Of a DNA stretch of 64,000 nt, positions 12,836 through 24,052 are shown piece by piece. This DNA is from Amorphophallus konjac (lineage: Eukaryota > Streptophyta > Magnoliopsida > Alismatales > Araceae), in NCBI GenBank assembly GCA_022559845.1, contig CM040120.1:308734740-308798739 (forward strand). The letters are read 5' to 3'. Both the position numbers and the translations under genes were made by a program. Numbering within the stretch: the first letter of the stretch is position 1; each line of letters opens with the position of its first letter. The notes under the pieces are model-generated. The model was not told where the DNA came from, ran no database searches, and saw only the letters and a program-made list of their open reading frames with translations.

Positions 12836-13322
12836 TCATGTGGTTCCTTGCTCTAAACACTTGCTCCATTGCACCTTTACCATGGGAATAGTCTTATTCC
12901 TTAGGACATGAACCTCATGATCAAGAATCCTCAGTGGCTTTTGTTCACAGGTGAGGTCCTTTTGTATCACCAGGTTGTCGTGATCTATGACGTGGAATGG
13001 ATCATGAACATACTTCTTAAGCATAGAGATGTGAAACATATTGTGAACTTCGGGTAGTTGCGGTGGCAAGGCAATCCGATAAGCTACCTCGCCAACTCTT
13101 TCCAGCACTTCAAAGGGACCGATATATCTTGGTGTAAGCTTGCCCTTAACACCAAATCTTTGGATACTGTAGCCTGGGGAAACCTTGAGAAAGACGTGGT
13201 CTCCGACTTGGAACTCCAAGTCTCTTCTTCTAGTATCGGCATAAGTCTTTTGTCTCGACTGAGCTATCTTGAGTCTTTCTCTAATAAGTTGCACTTTCTC
13301 AGTTGTATCCCTTACCATATCC
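12836..13322 (-). pseudogene. Integrase C-terminus and chromodomain of the Tekay element
   Basis: The minus-strand frame gives the integrase tail typical of Tekay elements: a conserved stretch around KVQLIRERLKIAQSRQK, then RYIGPFEVLERVG, VHNMFHISMLKKY, and a chromodomain beginning PLRILDHEV with IPMVKVQWS. A TGA at 12836 falls where Trp of the chromodomain (TTW) is expected. The frame continues a little beyond, to about 12740. Upstream the frame is cut by the hAT insertion at 13322/13323 and resumes at 14347. The chromodomain normally binds histone tails and directs integration to heterochromatin. Confidence 0.88.
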
Positions 13323-14346
13323 CACTGGCGGAGCCAGGGGGGGTCAAGGGGGGGGCAATTGCCCCCCCTTGACTTGGGGTAAATCTCTCTTTCTTTTTAC
13401 ATTTGTCTCTCACCTTCTGTTAGATTTTTTTGGGCCTATTAGATATCTATTGGCTGTGGATATATAAGTTTTACGATTAAATTAAAATATCTACTTATGG
13501 TGGGTATTTATCACCCACATTCATTGGTTGGTTGTTTAACTGTAAATCGGCGATGGAGATTTTATTTTGTAAGATAAAAACTTAAAAGAGACAAAAGAGG
13601 ATAAAAGCAACACAGTATAACCGTAAAAAGGAATTGCGACTTTCGGCCGAGAAACTTTATCTGTAGTTATGTAGGGTTATTTTTGATGGTTGAGCATAAA
13701 TAAAAAAAAACTATCGGGCTGTGCATATAGTTGATTTGTAGGCTTATAGAAGGTCTCTCCGATCTGTACGTCCCCCCCCTCCCCCACACCCCACTCCACT
13801 CCGAGGAGCTTCTCTGTCAATACGGTGAATTTTTCCCCTTGCTCAGTTCTCTTGTTATCTATTTGGTGACTTTTGCTGTAATCGTAGGGCTTTACCATGG
13901 AGTTTTACTTGGCGAGGACATTTCATTCAGGACTTTGATTTTGTCTTTCTTTTTAATTCTTATTTCGTGTATTTTTAATCACGGGGATTTTGCATGTCTC
14001 AGTAGCTTAACCTGATTCTCCCTCTCAGTTGTTCCAGTTTGTGATTCATTATCTCGATTATATAATATAAAGTCGATTCCCAATCGTCAGAAACACTGCA
14101 CCTGATTTTGAAACTTAAATAATTTTTGTGATGATCAATAGATGAATGATAATTTTGTGACATATATTGAGAAGGAGGCATTCGAGAGTATTGACAATGA
14201 GACAATAATATAACACTTTCAGAATATAAAGACCCGTCGTAGATGACTCACTTGTAAAATATCTTCTATTTGAATGAAAATAAATAAATTTTATTATATT
14301 AATTATATTTTGCCCCCCCTTTCAAATATTTCTGGCTCAGCCACTA
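13323..14346. mobile_element. Non-autonomous hAT DNA transposon, 1,024 bp
   Basis: The ends are imperfect inverted repeats (CACTGGCGGAGCCAGG and the reverse complement of CTGGCTCAGCCACTA), of the type seen in plant Tip100-like hAT elements. An 8-bp target duplication CCATATCC flanks it exactly (13315-13322 and 14347-14354). Removing the element and one duplication restores the Tekay integrase frame. No transposase is encoded. Just inside the left end is a long palindrome (13344-13372): TCAA, a G run, CAATTG, a C run, TTGA. The right end has a matching C run before the terminal repeat. It probably moved with proteins from a related autonomous element. Confidence 0.93.
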
Positions 14347-14370
14347 CCATATCCGGACCTAGAAGTTGCT

Positions 14371-14938
14371 TGATGTGAAACAGAAACCTCGGTCTCATGA
14401 TTTTCTTCACCTTGTTGTCTAATTTTTATTTTAAGTATCCATTGGCTCCAGGGTAGGTGTTGGGCTAGCATCAGCCGCTTGTTCTGCATTACCATCAGTA
14501 CGTTGAGGTTGCGGTTCCTGGGGTGAGGTGAAGCCTCAAATGGCGACATCATCTGAGGTTTAGGTGGTGCTGGCTTATGCTAGGTCATTATGGGCCTGCA
14601 GAACCTGTCAAGTGTCTCAGCTTTCCTCTTCACATCACCATCAAGGAGGATTGGACCTGTGTACGTGGGCAACATATCATGTTGCTGCCTTTTGACTATC
14701 TCAGCCAGGCCTCTACTTTACTACACTCATTTACAACCTTTTGTTTCTCTGCAATGTCAATGTGATCAAACTTGAGATCTTTCGAGAGGGCTGCTCTTCT
14801 GTAACTGTTAATGCAATAAACTAGTTGATCTATGATTGGCCTCCTCTCAAGGTTTTTCTTGCAATGCTCCTCAACACGGTCTCCTTGCTTTTAAGCTCCT
14901 CAAGTTTTGCAACGTAAACGCTGTTTGTTTCGTTCTCT
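14371..14938 (-). pseudogene. Captured 3' end of an HSP110-type (HSP70-14/15-like) gene
   Basis: Minus-strand translation, moving between frames, gives segments matching the C-terminal region of plant HSP110 chaperones: NETNSVYVAKLEELKS, QLVYCINSYREAALS, KFDHIDIAEKQKV, VEAWLR, MSPFEASPHP and a tail ending LEPMDT followed by TAA at 14431-14433. HSP110 proteins are nucleotide-exchange partners of HSP70. There are several stops and frame changes, so it is dead. The segments follow one another without visible introns, which suggests capture through RNA, but the fragment may lie within one or two exons. About 60 bp of apparent 3' untranslated sequence runs to the insertion end. Identification rests on recognition of conserved residues. 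Confidence 0.8.
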
Positions 14939-14939
14939 C

Positions 14940-16440
14940 CGTCACTTTGGGGCCGACCCATGCAGGTGGCAGACATGAGGGCGTCTGACGGCAAGCAAGC
15001 AACAGGGAGGCCATGCGATGGTGGTGTCGATGGCGATGGCCTGCCGTGCTGCTTGGTGGTGAGCTCGTGTGCATGGGAACACAGAGATGGCGGTGACAGC
15101 TAGTGTGGCCGGTGGTGGCGTCGGTGATGGGCGTCGTGGCTCTGTGGCAGCTATGGAAGTGGGCGGTGGCAGTGGGCTTGGGACAGCGGTGATGCTACGT
15201 GCATGGCGATGGGGGGAGGGTTGGAGACCAGTGGATGATGATGCGTAGTTGGGTTCTCAGCGAGCAGAGGAAAGAAGGGAGTGGGGGAGTGAGAAGAGAG
15301 GGGTTGGATGGCTGCAAAGGGGGGAGAGGGGAGGGAGACGGGGGCACCGGCGGTGCCCCTGTTCCAAACAGGGGACCGGCCACGCGGTTTGAGAGAGTGA
15401 GGGAGAGGGAGGAAAGAGGCTTGGGGCCGGTGTTACGTGAGTGTGAGTGTGCACAGAAGAGAGAAGAGAGGCTGGTGGGAGTGTGTTCAGAAAGAGAGGG
15501 AGAGAGGGAAACATAGAGGGGGTCGTCTACTGCAAGAGAGGGGGAGCAGGAGAATGGCCGGTGCCGGTGTGTGGGCTTGTGAGGAGAAGCAAAGGAGAGG
15601 GGGCTGGCTCGCGACTGTCAGAGAGAGAGAGGAGGCGAGAGGAGTGCCACGGCGGTGTTAGAGAGAGAGAAGAGTGGATACGTGAGGGGGGGTCGAGCTG
15701 GTGGCTGAGCTGTGGGAAGGGAGAAAGATAGAGGGAGAGGGGGGGTGAGAGTTAGAGAGAGTGAGAGAGAAGGAGGGATGGGGATGCTGCCGAGGTGTAG
15801 AGGGAGGGGGAAGGTGCAGGGAGAGGAGAGACCGGATGGGGGGGAGGGAGGTGGGTGCACCAGCGGTGTCCCTGTTCCAAACAGGGGGCCATCGCGGGGG
15901 TTTGAGAGAAAGAGAGAACGTGACAAGAGGGGGGTGGTGCGAGTGAGAACCAGTGAGAGGGAGAGAGAGAACTGGAGGGGGTGGGGACGGCTGCCGCCGA
16001 TGGTGTGTTGGTGGAAGAAAAAAAGAGAGCTGATGACAAAGGAGCGACCGGTGTGTGAAAAGAGAGAGAGGCAAGGAGAGGGTCTGGCCTGCTGGTGCGT
16101 GAAGAAGAAGACAGCCGGCGGGAAGGTGCAGATGAGAGCGTTAGAGAGAGAGAGAGAGAGGCCACCGGTGTGGGTGTGTGTGTGGAGAGAAAGGAAGGGT
16201 GGGAGGTGAGAAATCGGGGAAGAGAGGGTAAGATAGATTGAGAGAGGGCTAGAGGGAGAAGAGATTGTGGCGGTTAGCGGAGGCCCAACCGGAGGTGGGT
16301 GAAGGTGAAGAGGCACTATCGGGAAGGTGGAAGGAGAAGACGGTGAAAACCGTGGCAGTGGGAGGGGGAAAGGATAGGGACCGCTTCTCACGACGCAAGG
16401 CTTCTCACCCATAGGACAGGGGCATCTCACCCCATCTCCT
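14940..16440. repeat. GA/CT-rich low-complexity body of the 2.4-kb insertion
   Basis: The plus strand is dominated by GAGAG and GGGAG runs. Long open frames here (for example 15618-16430 minus) are Pro/Ser/Leu runs caused by composition and show no domain. A 19-bp perfect hairpin word, CCCCTGTTCCAAACAGGGG, occurs at about 15356-15374, and again with one base changed at about 15867-15885, in similar surroundings. Confidence 0.6.
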
Positions 16441-16775
16441 TCTCGGAGAACACAAGGCTTCTCACCTCACGTAGGATAGTGGTTTCCAAAAATTCTAATC
16501 AACTTCATTGTCTTAAACAAAGATTACATGACCTTTTTATAGGCTCCACAAAGAAGACCAAAAGAAAACTCACCTAACACCTACTTCCTACCACTCATAA
16601 CTCCCTTAGGAAGATTAAAAGACACAAAAAGACTCTTACATAATAGTTGGGGACACAATTACTACAAAACATAAAACATGGCCCATTTGGCCCAAACATG
16701 CAGCCCAATTAACAAGAGAAGATTAAACATAGATATATATTTGATATTTTTGTTGAAGCAGATTCCGTCATTGCT

Positions 16776-19700
16776 TTTCCCCAACTTCATCCCAGCATAT
16801 TGGTGAGCGACAACTCCTTCTGTACAATACCTCGAAGGGTGCCATTTGAATACTTGCCTGATAACTATTATTATAGGAAAATTTGACTAGGGGCAAGTGA
16901 TCATGCCAGCTTCCACTAAAATCAATAACACATGCTCGTAGCATGTCTTCCACGACTTGATTTGTTCTCTCGGTTTGACCATCCGTTTGGGGATGAAATG
17001 CAGTACTAAAATTGAGTCTCGTCTCCAAGGAGTGTTGTAGACCCTTCCAAAAGTGAGAAGTGAAGCGTGGGTCTCAATTAGACACGATCGAAATAGGAAC
17101 TTCATGCAGTCTAACAACCTCTTTGATGTATAAAGCAGCTAGAACATCAACCGACCACCGGCTCTTTATAGGCAAGAAGTGTGCCGACTTGGTCAATCGA
17201 TCTATAATAACCCATATTCCATCATGTCCGCCTTTAGACTTAGGCAAACCCATGATGAAGTCCATTCCAGCATCCTCCCACTTCCACTTGGGAATGTCTA
17301 GAGAATGTAACTTACCAGTGGACTTTTAGTGTTCTACTTTTACTTGTTGGCATGTAAGACAACGAGACACAAAGTCCGCTACCTCCCTTTTCATATTGGG
17401 CTACCAGAAGGTCTGTTTCAAGTCCTGGTACATCTTGGTAGCTCCAGGATTAATTATGTACCTTGATCGATATGCTTCCTCTAAGATCTTCTTTAATTCA
17501 GGATAGTCCGGTATACATGTCCTTTCTCAGAACAATAATCTTCCAACTGATGCTAGCTTGAAATCAGGTTGCTCTTCTAGCTTGCCCTTTATTTCTACTA
17601 ACAGTGGGTCATTGTCTTGAAGTTCCTTGATCTTGGAGAGTAAATCCAGATGTATTCTCATGTGTGATAGAGTAATACACCCTTTCTCCTTGTCCATGCT
17701 TATATCAAGTTTGGAGAATTGCTCTAACATCTTCCATTCTTGTATCATACAGTTGGCCAATAATGCTCTCGGCTTTCGACTAAGGGCATCTGCTATGGGA
17801 TTACCCTTTCCAGGATGATATTGTATAGTGAAGTCGAAGTACTTGAGGTATTCCAGCCAATGCCTTTGTCTCATATTCAATTCCTTTTGTGAGAATAAAT
17901 ATTTGAGACTCTTGTGATCGGAGTACACGGTGAATTGCTCTCCATAGAGATAGTGTCAAAAGATCTTCAAAGCAAACACTACCGCGGCCAACTCTAGGTC
18001 CTGAACCGGGTAGTTCTCCTTATGCTTCTTCAGTTGCCGGGAAGAGTAAGCAATGACTCTCCCTTGTTGCATTAATACACACCCGAGGCCAATGCCAGAT
18101 GCATCGGTATATACCTCGAACTTCTCTCCTTCAGCTGGTAGTGCTAAGACTGGGGCAGTCGTCAAATGATCCTTTAAGGCTTGGAAACTCCTCTCACAAT
18201 CTTGATTCCACTTATAAGGAATATCCTTGCGTGTCAATCTAGTAAGAGGAACAGCAATCTTGGAGAAGTCCTTTATAAATTACCGGTAATAACCAGCTAG
18301 CCCCAAGAAACTACGGATCTCAGTTGCATTTGTCAGCCTTTCCTAATTCTTCACAGCCTCGACTTTTGATGGATCAACTGAAATTTCATTCTTCGAAATC
18401 ACATGCCCGAAGAAAGATACCTCCTCGAGCCAGAAATCACATTTACTAAAATTGGCATAAAGTTGATTCTTCCTTAATATTTGCAATGTGGTCCTCAAAT
18501 GTTCCTCATGATCTTCCTTGGACTTTGAATAGATCAATATATCATCAATAAAGATCACAACAAATTGATCTAGATGAGCCCTGAATATACTGTTCATTAA
18601 CTACATAAAGGCTGCAGGGGCATTCGTTAGTCCAAAAGGCACAACAGTAAATTCTTAATGCTCATACCTGCTCCGAAATGTTATTTTGTGAATATCCTCA
18701 TCCTTGATCCTTAATTGGTGGTATCCTGATCTGAGATCAATCTTCGAGAAATATTTAGCTCTAGATATTTGATCAAATAACTCATCAATCCTCGACAGTG
18801 GATACTTGTTCTTGATAGTAAGGTTGTTCAGCTACCGATAATCAATGCAGAGTCTCCTCGATCCATCTTTCTTCTTGACAAATAACACAGGTGCTCCCCA
18901 CGGGGAAGTACTCGGCCTAATGAATCCTTTCTTCAAGGGCTCCATCAATTGTTCCTTCAATTCTTTTAGCTCGGCGGGGAACATTCTATAAGGTGCCTTA
19001 GAGACAGGGCCAGCACCGGGGACAAGATCGATGGTGAAAGCCACTTCTCTCTCCCAGGGAAAACCGGGTAAATCATCTGGGAATACATCGGGAAACTCCC
19101 TGACTACACAGATGTCTTCTAGCTTAGACTCCTTAACTTCCGTGGCAGTCACAAATGCTATGAAAGCCACACACCCCTTTCTTAAGAGCTTACTAGCTCG
19201 GAGAGCCGAAATAAGGGGTGACTTATTTTGACTCCGAGGACTAGTGTAAACTAGCTCCGGATAATCATCAAAAGTTACCTTGCCTTTCCGGCAATCTATA
19301 GATGCCTTGTGTGTGGATAGCCAATCGGCTCCAAGGATGACATCATAACCTTTCATGTCTAGGCATATCAAATTGGCAGTTAGATTTTGCCCTTTAACCA
19401 TAACTTCGCTATTCGGGTAATGGTGGGTAATCTCGGATTCGCTTCCAAGAGGAGTAGAAATAACTAAGTCTAACCATTCAGGTTCCCAAGAAAATGAAGC
19501 AGTAATTTTCTTGGAAACAAACGAATGAGTGGCTCCGGTATCAAATAAGGCATGAGCAGTCTTGGAACAAATCTTTAATGTACCTTCCACGAGTCCACCT
19601 TCACTATTTTCCGTCTCTTGAATAGCTTGGAGACGTGCTTGCTTTTTGACCGAGTGTTTTTTCTCATTATTGGCTTGTTCACTCAGCAACAGACAATCGA

Positions 19701-19805
19701 GAATTCGGTGGTCACGACTCCCGCATCGGAGACAAGCTCCCAACCTTCGCCAGCATTCATCGGCCTTATGGCCGACCTTGTCACAATGCTTACACACCTC
19801 CTTAG
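16776..19805 (-). pseudogene. gag zinc knuckles, protease, RT, RNase H and integrase core of the Tekay element
   Basis: Reading right to left: two zinc-knuckle-like motifs ([14 protein letters not shown] and [14 protein letters not shown], about 19700-19797), aspartic protease with [10 protein letters not shown] (about 19540), RT with FIDDIL (about 18541-18552), RNase H (about 17880-18130, including YTDAS and YSDHKSLKYL), then integrase with the HPQTDGQTERTNQ block (about 16960). In-frame stops include 18832 (TAG, Gln expected), 18343 (TAG, Trp expected), 17956 and 17527 (TGA), and others near 18600, 18650, 18280, 17400, 17330 and 17070. Most fit single transitions. The frame is otherwise well kept, and it continues across the 2.4-kb insertion at the left end and the 3.3-kb insertion at the right end. 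Confidence 0.92.
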
Positions 19806-20287
19806 ATGGTTGTGGACGCGGATTTTATTCTATTTCATTATATTATTTATTTATATTTTTTATTTGGATTTTTGATTTATTAGGCGTGCCAGTCACCGGG
19901 GTGACAATTTTATTAGGCGCTCGACTTGACTTGGTCAGCCGATTGTGAGGTCCGAGTCGGGACCAGAAGTCCGTCATACCATAAAGGCTATGACGTTAAT
20001 TACGTCCTTCCAAGGAAGGACAACCCTTGATTAAACGCCAAAATAGGAGGCCTCGAGAGGCAAACATGTATTCATGTGCGCAAAATGGAACTTCATACCA
20101 GAGCCAGGAAGGTGGGCAAGATAACAACATCAGCTGTAGAAGCAGACGGTATCATTAAGTCAGCGGCTCAGAGACGATATCGTTAAGTCAGCGGTTCAAA
20201 GACTGAGCCGTGGCCATGATGGAGGTTTAAAGCATCGATCAGTTTTTCGACAGCATTTCCCCTTTATCTGGATTATGCCCAAGGGGA

Positions 20288-21115
20288 AATAGGCTATCAC
20301 CCACGGAGTGCCGGGATGAAAGCCGAGAGAAAGAGAGAGGCCAAACCTCCCTACCTAGGGTCAAGGGGGCAGCGCCCCTTGCGGGGGTTTCCGGGGGCGG
20401 AGCCCCCGGAACAAAATTTGGATTGAAGACTTAGTAATACAATTTGGGTAGGTTAACGGTGCAGTTCAACCGTGCATAGGTTCCCGGCGCAAAGGCAAGA
20501 TGGCCAGGGGATTGCCGGCGCGCAGGCAAAATGGCCAAGGTTCCCGGCGCAGGAAGGGGGGTTCCCGGCGCGCCCATAAGATGGGGTTCCCGGCGCGCCC
20601 AAGAGATGGTTCTCGGCGCATAGGGAAGCCAAGGGGGGGGGGGTTTCGGCGCAAGGGCTAAACGGCCAGAGGTTCCCGGCGCGCTAATAGCAAGGCTCTC
20701 GGCAGGAGGCCAAAGAGGTGTGCTTCTCGGCGTGGGGTTCCCGGCGCGGGCCGCGCCGGGAGCTATGGCGCCGGTAAGGTTTGACGATACTCTATTCTGC
20801 GGTTTGCTGGCGGGTCAGAGGATTTCTTGGAGATCCAGGTCAAAATAGATGGGCCCTGGGTGATCAAAATGCATCTATTCATCGGGCTTCAACTGATTTT
20901 GGTTTGTGTTTCAAAAGAAGGCCAGAGGCTGAGAGGAACTGAGGAAGACCAATTCAGCATAGAGGACCTCTTTCACCATTGATGTGCAGAGTCCCGGGGA
21001 CAGTTCAATATTGTCTTTCATCATCCCGGGAGAATTTTGGCAGCACCTCCCCTGGACTTAGTATTTGCCAGGGAATGATAGGCAATCACCCACGGAGTGC
21101 CGGGATGAAAGCCAC
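20288..21115. repeat. Pair of dispersed direct repeats inside the 3.3-kb insertion
   Basis: A block of about 35 bp (ATCACCCACGGAGTGCCGGG followed by ATGAAAGCC) occurs at about 20295-20324 and about 21087-21116. The copies are nearly identical although surrounding sequence differs. Confidence 0.65.
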
Positions 21116-21700
21116 AATAGAGGGGTATTGGACCCCTGCCCTGTGTATGTGCTTGGAGCACTAGCTTAATATCCCTTTTGAGGCCATTGAAGCTTATGCA
21201 GTGGCAGAGCTCCCTTGGCTCGTAAGGTTATGTGGGGGTTATCCCGATTAATCTTTATCCCTGAGGTGCATATGATGACCTGGGGTGCCCTTTGACAGAA
21301 TAAGAGGTTACGTCTAGTAGACTATAAGGGGTATCTGTATGGTTTCTTGGCTGGTGGCAGGGAGGCTTTCATCCGGGGTTCAAGGGATAGAGAATCCATA
21401 GTGTCAAGGGGTGGATGGCAAGAGGGGTGGTTCCCGGCCTGGGTTTTTATTGGCCAAAGAAGGAGCCTCGGCGTGGGTTTTATTGGCCAGGGGGAGCTCT
21501 CGGCATGGCTTTTATTGGCCAAGGGGGGGTTCTCGGCACCAAGGGTTCTCGGCGCGCTCGTCACCGCGCCGGGAACCTGGCGCCGGGAAGCCCCCGGGCC
21601 GGGAAGGGTATATTGAAGGCCTTTATTGACTTGCTGAAGGGGCTAAAGAAAGGGACCTCTCGGCGGCGTAGCTCTCGGCGGGGAAATGACCACGCCGGGA
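20461..21700. repeat. Clusters of the word GTTCCCGGCGCG and its inverse
   Basis: GGTTCCCGGCGC or TTCTCGGCGC appears about 12 times between 20480 and 20760 and again about 10 times between 21425 and 21700, often with the text GCCAAG or GGCCAAG near it. In at least two places the word and its inverted copy form a close hairpin (about 20737-20763 and about 21535-21565). The spacing is less regular than in the other elements. Confidence 0.65.
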
Positions 21701-22118
21701 AGGGGCGAAAGGGTTTATGGCTTGATTGCGATACTCTACTCAGGAGACTTCTGGGATTTCTGGCTCGGATTGAGGCAAGATCTAGAGTGCAGGAGGGGAT
21801 TACATGGAGGTTAGCATCAGTCGAAGGGCAAGATCATCCATTATTAAACACTCGGGGATGAGGGGTGTTTTTCTGGTCACCTGCTGCTCAGACGATCAAG
21901 AGATTGATGTCTCTGACCCCGAACCAGCTGGGAGCTCGGCAGAAATCCACAATATGCGGGAAAGTCCATCATCAGAGGGAGGGAAGGAGGAGGACAGAGC
22001 CCAATAACCCATTGAATGAGGGTTGGGGCTCCGTCTTCATCCTTCATGAGAGAACGACTCGAGCCAGAAATCCGGAGCATCTAAGCAAACAAACGCTTCG
22101 AAGAACATCGGATGAAAA

Positions 22119-22350
22119 GAAGGGGGGACAGATAGCAGATATTTCAATCATTCAATGCCCAAACGGGCCATCGTGACATTCCATTTCATTGCATCATTCC
22201 AAAACTCAAATCAAACACGAGAAGTGAGTGAGGAAAAGGGGGGACAGATAGCAGATATTTCAATCATTCAATGCCCAAACGGGCCATCGTGACATTCCAT
22301 TTCATTGCATCATTCCAAAACTCACACCAATCACAAGAAGGGAGTGAGGG
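22119..22350. repeat. Tandem duplication, 116-bp unit
   Basis: Two adjacent near-identical units (22119-22234 and 22235-22350), each starting with AGGGGGGACAGATAGCAGAT and ending with GTGAGTGAGG or GGAGTGAGGG. Differences are confined mostly to the last 30 bp of the unit. Confidence 0.88.
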
Positions 22351-23107
22351 AAAGGAGATAAAACAGAGGCCGGGAAATCCCGGTTACATCCGATGAATCG
22401 AGATAGAGCTCGCAAGATTACATGATGAAGAGAAGAAAACATAAGAAAAGAAAACATGGGGGGAGGGCGGAGCATTGACTCCTCTCCCTCCCCCAGCTGC
22501 TTGCCCACCTGGAGCTTCTTCTCCTTCTCTTTCTCTTCAGATCGATCTCTTCTCTCTTTTCTCAGCAGAGGAGGCTCTCTCTCTCTCTCTGTTGGTCTCT
22601 TTTTCCTTTTCTTTCTCGGGTGGATGAGGTTGTAGGTTTCTTCGATGCCCCCTCTTTTCTTCTGGTTATCCTCCTCTCCCCTCCCTTTGACGGAGGGAAT
22701 GGCTTTTATAAGCCCATTCCTTTGGCTTCTCGGCGTGGCCACTGTCGGTGCGCCTTTTGGTGGCAGTGGGCCTCTTCAGCAGCTTCTCGGTGCCACCGAT
22801 ATTGGCCCATTTAGAGCTTTTGGGCTTCTTGTGTTCATTTCTTCAGTTGTGAGGGCTGACTCATCGACTGACATATCTTGTCGGCCGGCTTCTTTCTTGT
22901 TCGTTCGGGGATGGTCCCGAGTATCTCCCGAGGTCTTGTGTCTCGTTTCAGTGGTTCTCTATTAGAGCCGGCTGTCTCTTCTTTTCTCCTTTTATTCCTG
23001 AAAATAAGATAACAGAAATAAGACATTTTATAAAGGTATTTTAGGGTTAATATTATTATTTCAACGCTGCTATTATTATTATCTTTATTTTAGGCGTCAA
23101 CAATGAT

Positions 23108-23376
23108 GTGGTGGTGATGGAAAAAGGTTTGCTACCCTTCTTGATCTTCTTGTCCTTGGAAGAATAACCTCCATCATTGGATCTCTTCTTGTTGAAGGTA
23201 GATTTGAATGAGCCGGAGCTTGTGACGTGCTCCTTCTTGTCTCTCCCACGGATTCTATCAGACAATTATGTGGCATCCTTGAGTAGTTGTGCTCACCTTA
23301 TCATCTCCGAATAGACTTGTATGTCTATTGGTGCTAATTGAGTGATATATTGTGGCCTAAGCCCGTTGAGAATTCT
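23108..23376 (-). pseudogene. gag fragment of the Tekay element
   Basis: The minus-strand frame contains RILNGLRPQYITQLAPIDIQ and later SDRIRGRDKKEHV and SKPFSITTTS, typical of Tekay gag between the capsid-like region and the zinc knuckles. Stops interrupt it at about 23315 and 23259. The N-terminal part of gag is missing because another gypsy LTR starts at 23377. Confidence 0.82.
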
Positions 23377-24052
23377 TGTAACGCCCGAGAATGTTTTAGG
23401 AATTTTTTGGGATTTAATATAATTATTAAGTATTTAAATAGACTTAAAGAGCTATTTAATAAATATAGATCTATTTAATAATTATTTAAAGGCTCAGATA
23501 TTATGTTAGGTTTAAATCCACTAAATAGGCCCAAAAGAACTAAATCCAAGCCCTTTAGGCCCAAGCCATTACTAGAGCCGTAATTAGGGTAAATTACATA
23601 ATTAAGTTGGATAAATAGACCAAAAGGGGATAATTAGTTGCTAAATCCAAATTTTTTAGACTTAATGCCTAAAAGTGATCTATCGCACGACCGCTGCGAT
23701 ACAAAGGCGGTCCTGAGACGACCACTACTATGTTCCAAGAATGGGCTTTGTAGAAACGTAAAAAGCTTGGATCTTTGGCAACCAAATCGCCTTGGACCGA
23801 AGCTATCTGGCATGGGAGACTCTCTAGAACACTCTAGGGTAAATTCTACCCCAATTTAGAACTCTAGATCCAATATAATCCCCAAACCCTAGGTAAACTC
23901 TATAAATAGGGTTCATGTTCGAACTGCGTGAACCCTTGTTTTGGCTCGCGAAGTTCGATGGTAAGGAGATGGTATCTCAGGTTAGTTCTTTACAAGATTT
24001 TGTTCTCCTTAGTTTTATCTAACTCCCCTCCGATTTTCATGCTAGAAGACCC
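23377..24052 (+). repeat. Gypsy LTR, first part, interrupted by copia
   Basis: It begins TGTAACGCCCGAGAATG, a start common to plant Tekay-like LTRs, with ATTCT (23372-23376) as the likely left target duplication. A TATA box (CTCTATAAATAGGG) is at 23899-23911. The LTR is cut by the copia element at 24052 and continues at 32649. Only this LTR end of the element is in the window; the internal part is displaced by the TAT element. Confidence 0.72.

Larger units (their letters stand above)
14371..16770 (-). mobile_element. 2,400-bp LTR-like insertion carrying a gene fragment
   Basis: The insertion is flanked by TTGCT (14366-14370 and 16771-16775), and removing it restores the Tekay integrase frame (GEKQ then LLGPDM). 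On the minus strand it begins TGACGGAATCTGC and ends CACATCA, so it has TG...CA ends and a 5-bp duplication like a solo LTR. A TATA box (CCTATAAAAAGG, minus strand) lies at about 16532-16543. The middle is a long pyrimidine-rich stretch on the minus strand. The far end is the 3' end of an HSP110 gene. I found no second LTR. It could be a solo LTR with captured sequence, a non-autonomous LTR element, or a retroposed chimeric transcript. Confidence 0.7.
19811..23102 (-). mobile_element. 3,292-bp solo LTR-like insertion, probably TAT-type
   Basis: On the minus strand it starts TGTTGACGCCTAAAATAAAG and ends GCGTCCACA, so the ends form a short inverted repeat (TGTTGACGC/TGTGGACGC). Flanks are ATGGT (19806-19810) and ATGAT (23103-23107), a 5-bp duplication with one change. 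Removing it restores the Tekay gag frame (SITTTS then SKEV). A TATA box (GGCTTATAAAAGCC on the minus strand) is at about 22701-22714. No coding domain is seen. The GGGGGCGGAGCCCCC block near 20395 and the TGTTGACGCC start resemble LTRs of TAT-lineage gypsy elements. It holds the CGGCGC word clusters and a 116-bp tandem duplication. Confidence 0.78.
1..23376 (-). mobile_element. Tekay-type Ty3/gypsy chromovirus, nested host element, left end outside the window
   Basis: This is the outermost element that can be followed. Minus-strand pieces are the 3' LTR (1-2224 and 12151-12722), integrase end plus chromodomain (12836-13322, then 14347-14370), RT to integrase and gag zinc knuckles (16776-19805), and more gag (23108-23376). 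Joining the pieces across each insertion restores reading frame: at the hAT site, the 2.4-kb site and the 3.3-kb site the codons on both sides fit once one target duplication is removed. The chromodomain resembles the Tekay/Del lineage. Its 5' LTR and gag start are not in the window because another gypsy LTR interrupts gag at 23377. Assignment to Tekay is from recognised sequence, not a search. Confidence 0.85.

Noticed and set aside
15618..16430. 270-codon open frame on the minus strand
   Set aside because: Composition is Pro/Ser/Leu from a pyrimidine-rich stretch; no domain, and overlapping long frames occur in all phases there.
22302..22742. 146-codon minus-strand frame rich in Lys/Glu
   Set aside because: It lies just after the TATA box of a solo LTR in purine-rich sequence; no domain and no support beyond openness.
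19811..23102. Mutator-like or CACTA transposon
   Set aside because: Ends are TG...CA with a 5-bp duplication; no CACTA ends, no 9-bp duplication and no long terminal inverted repeats.
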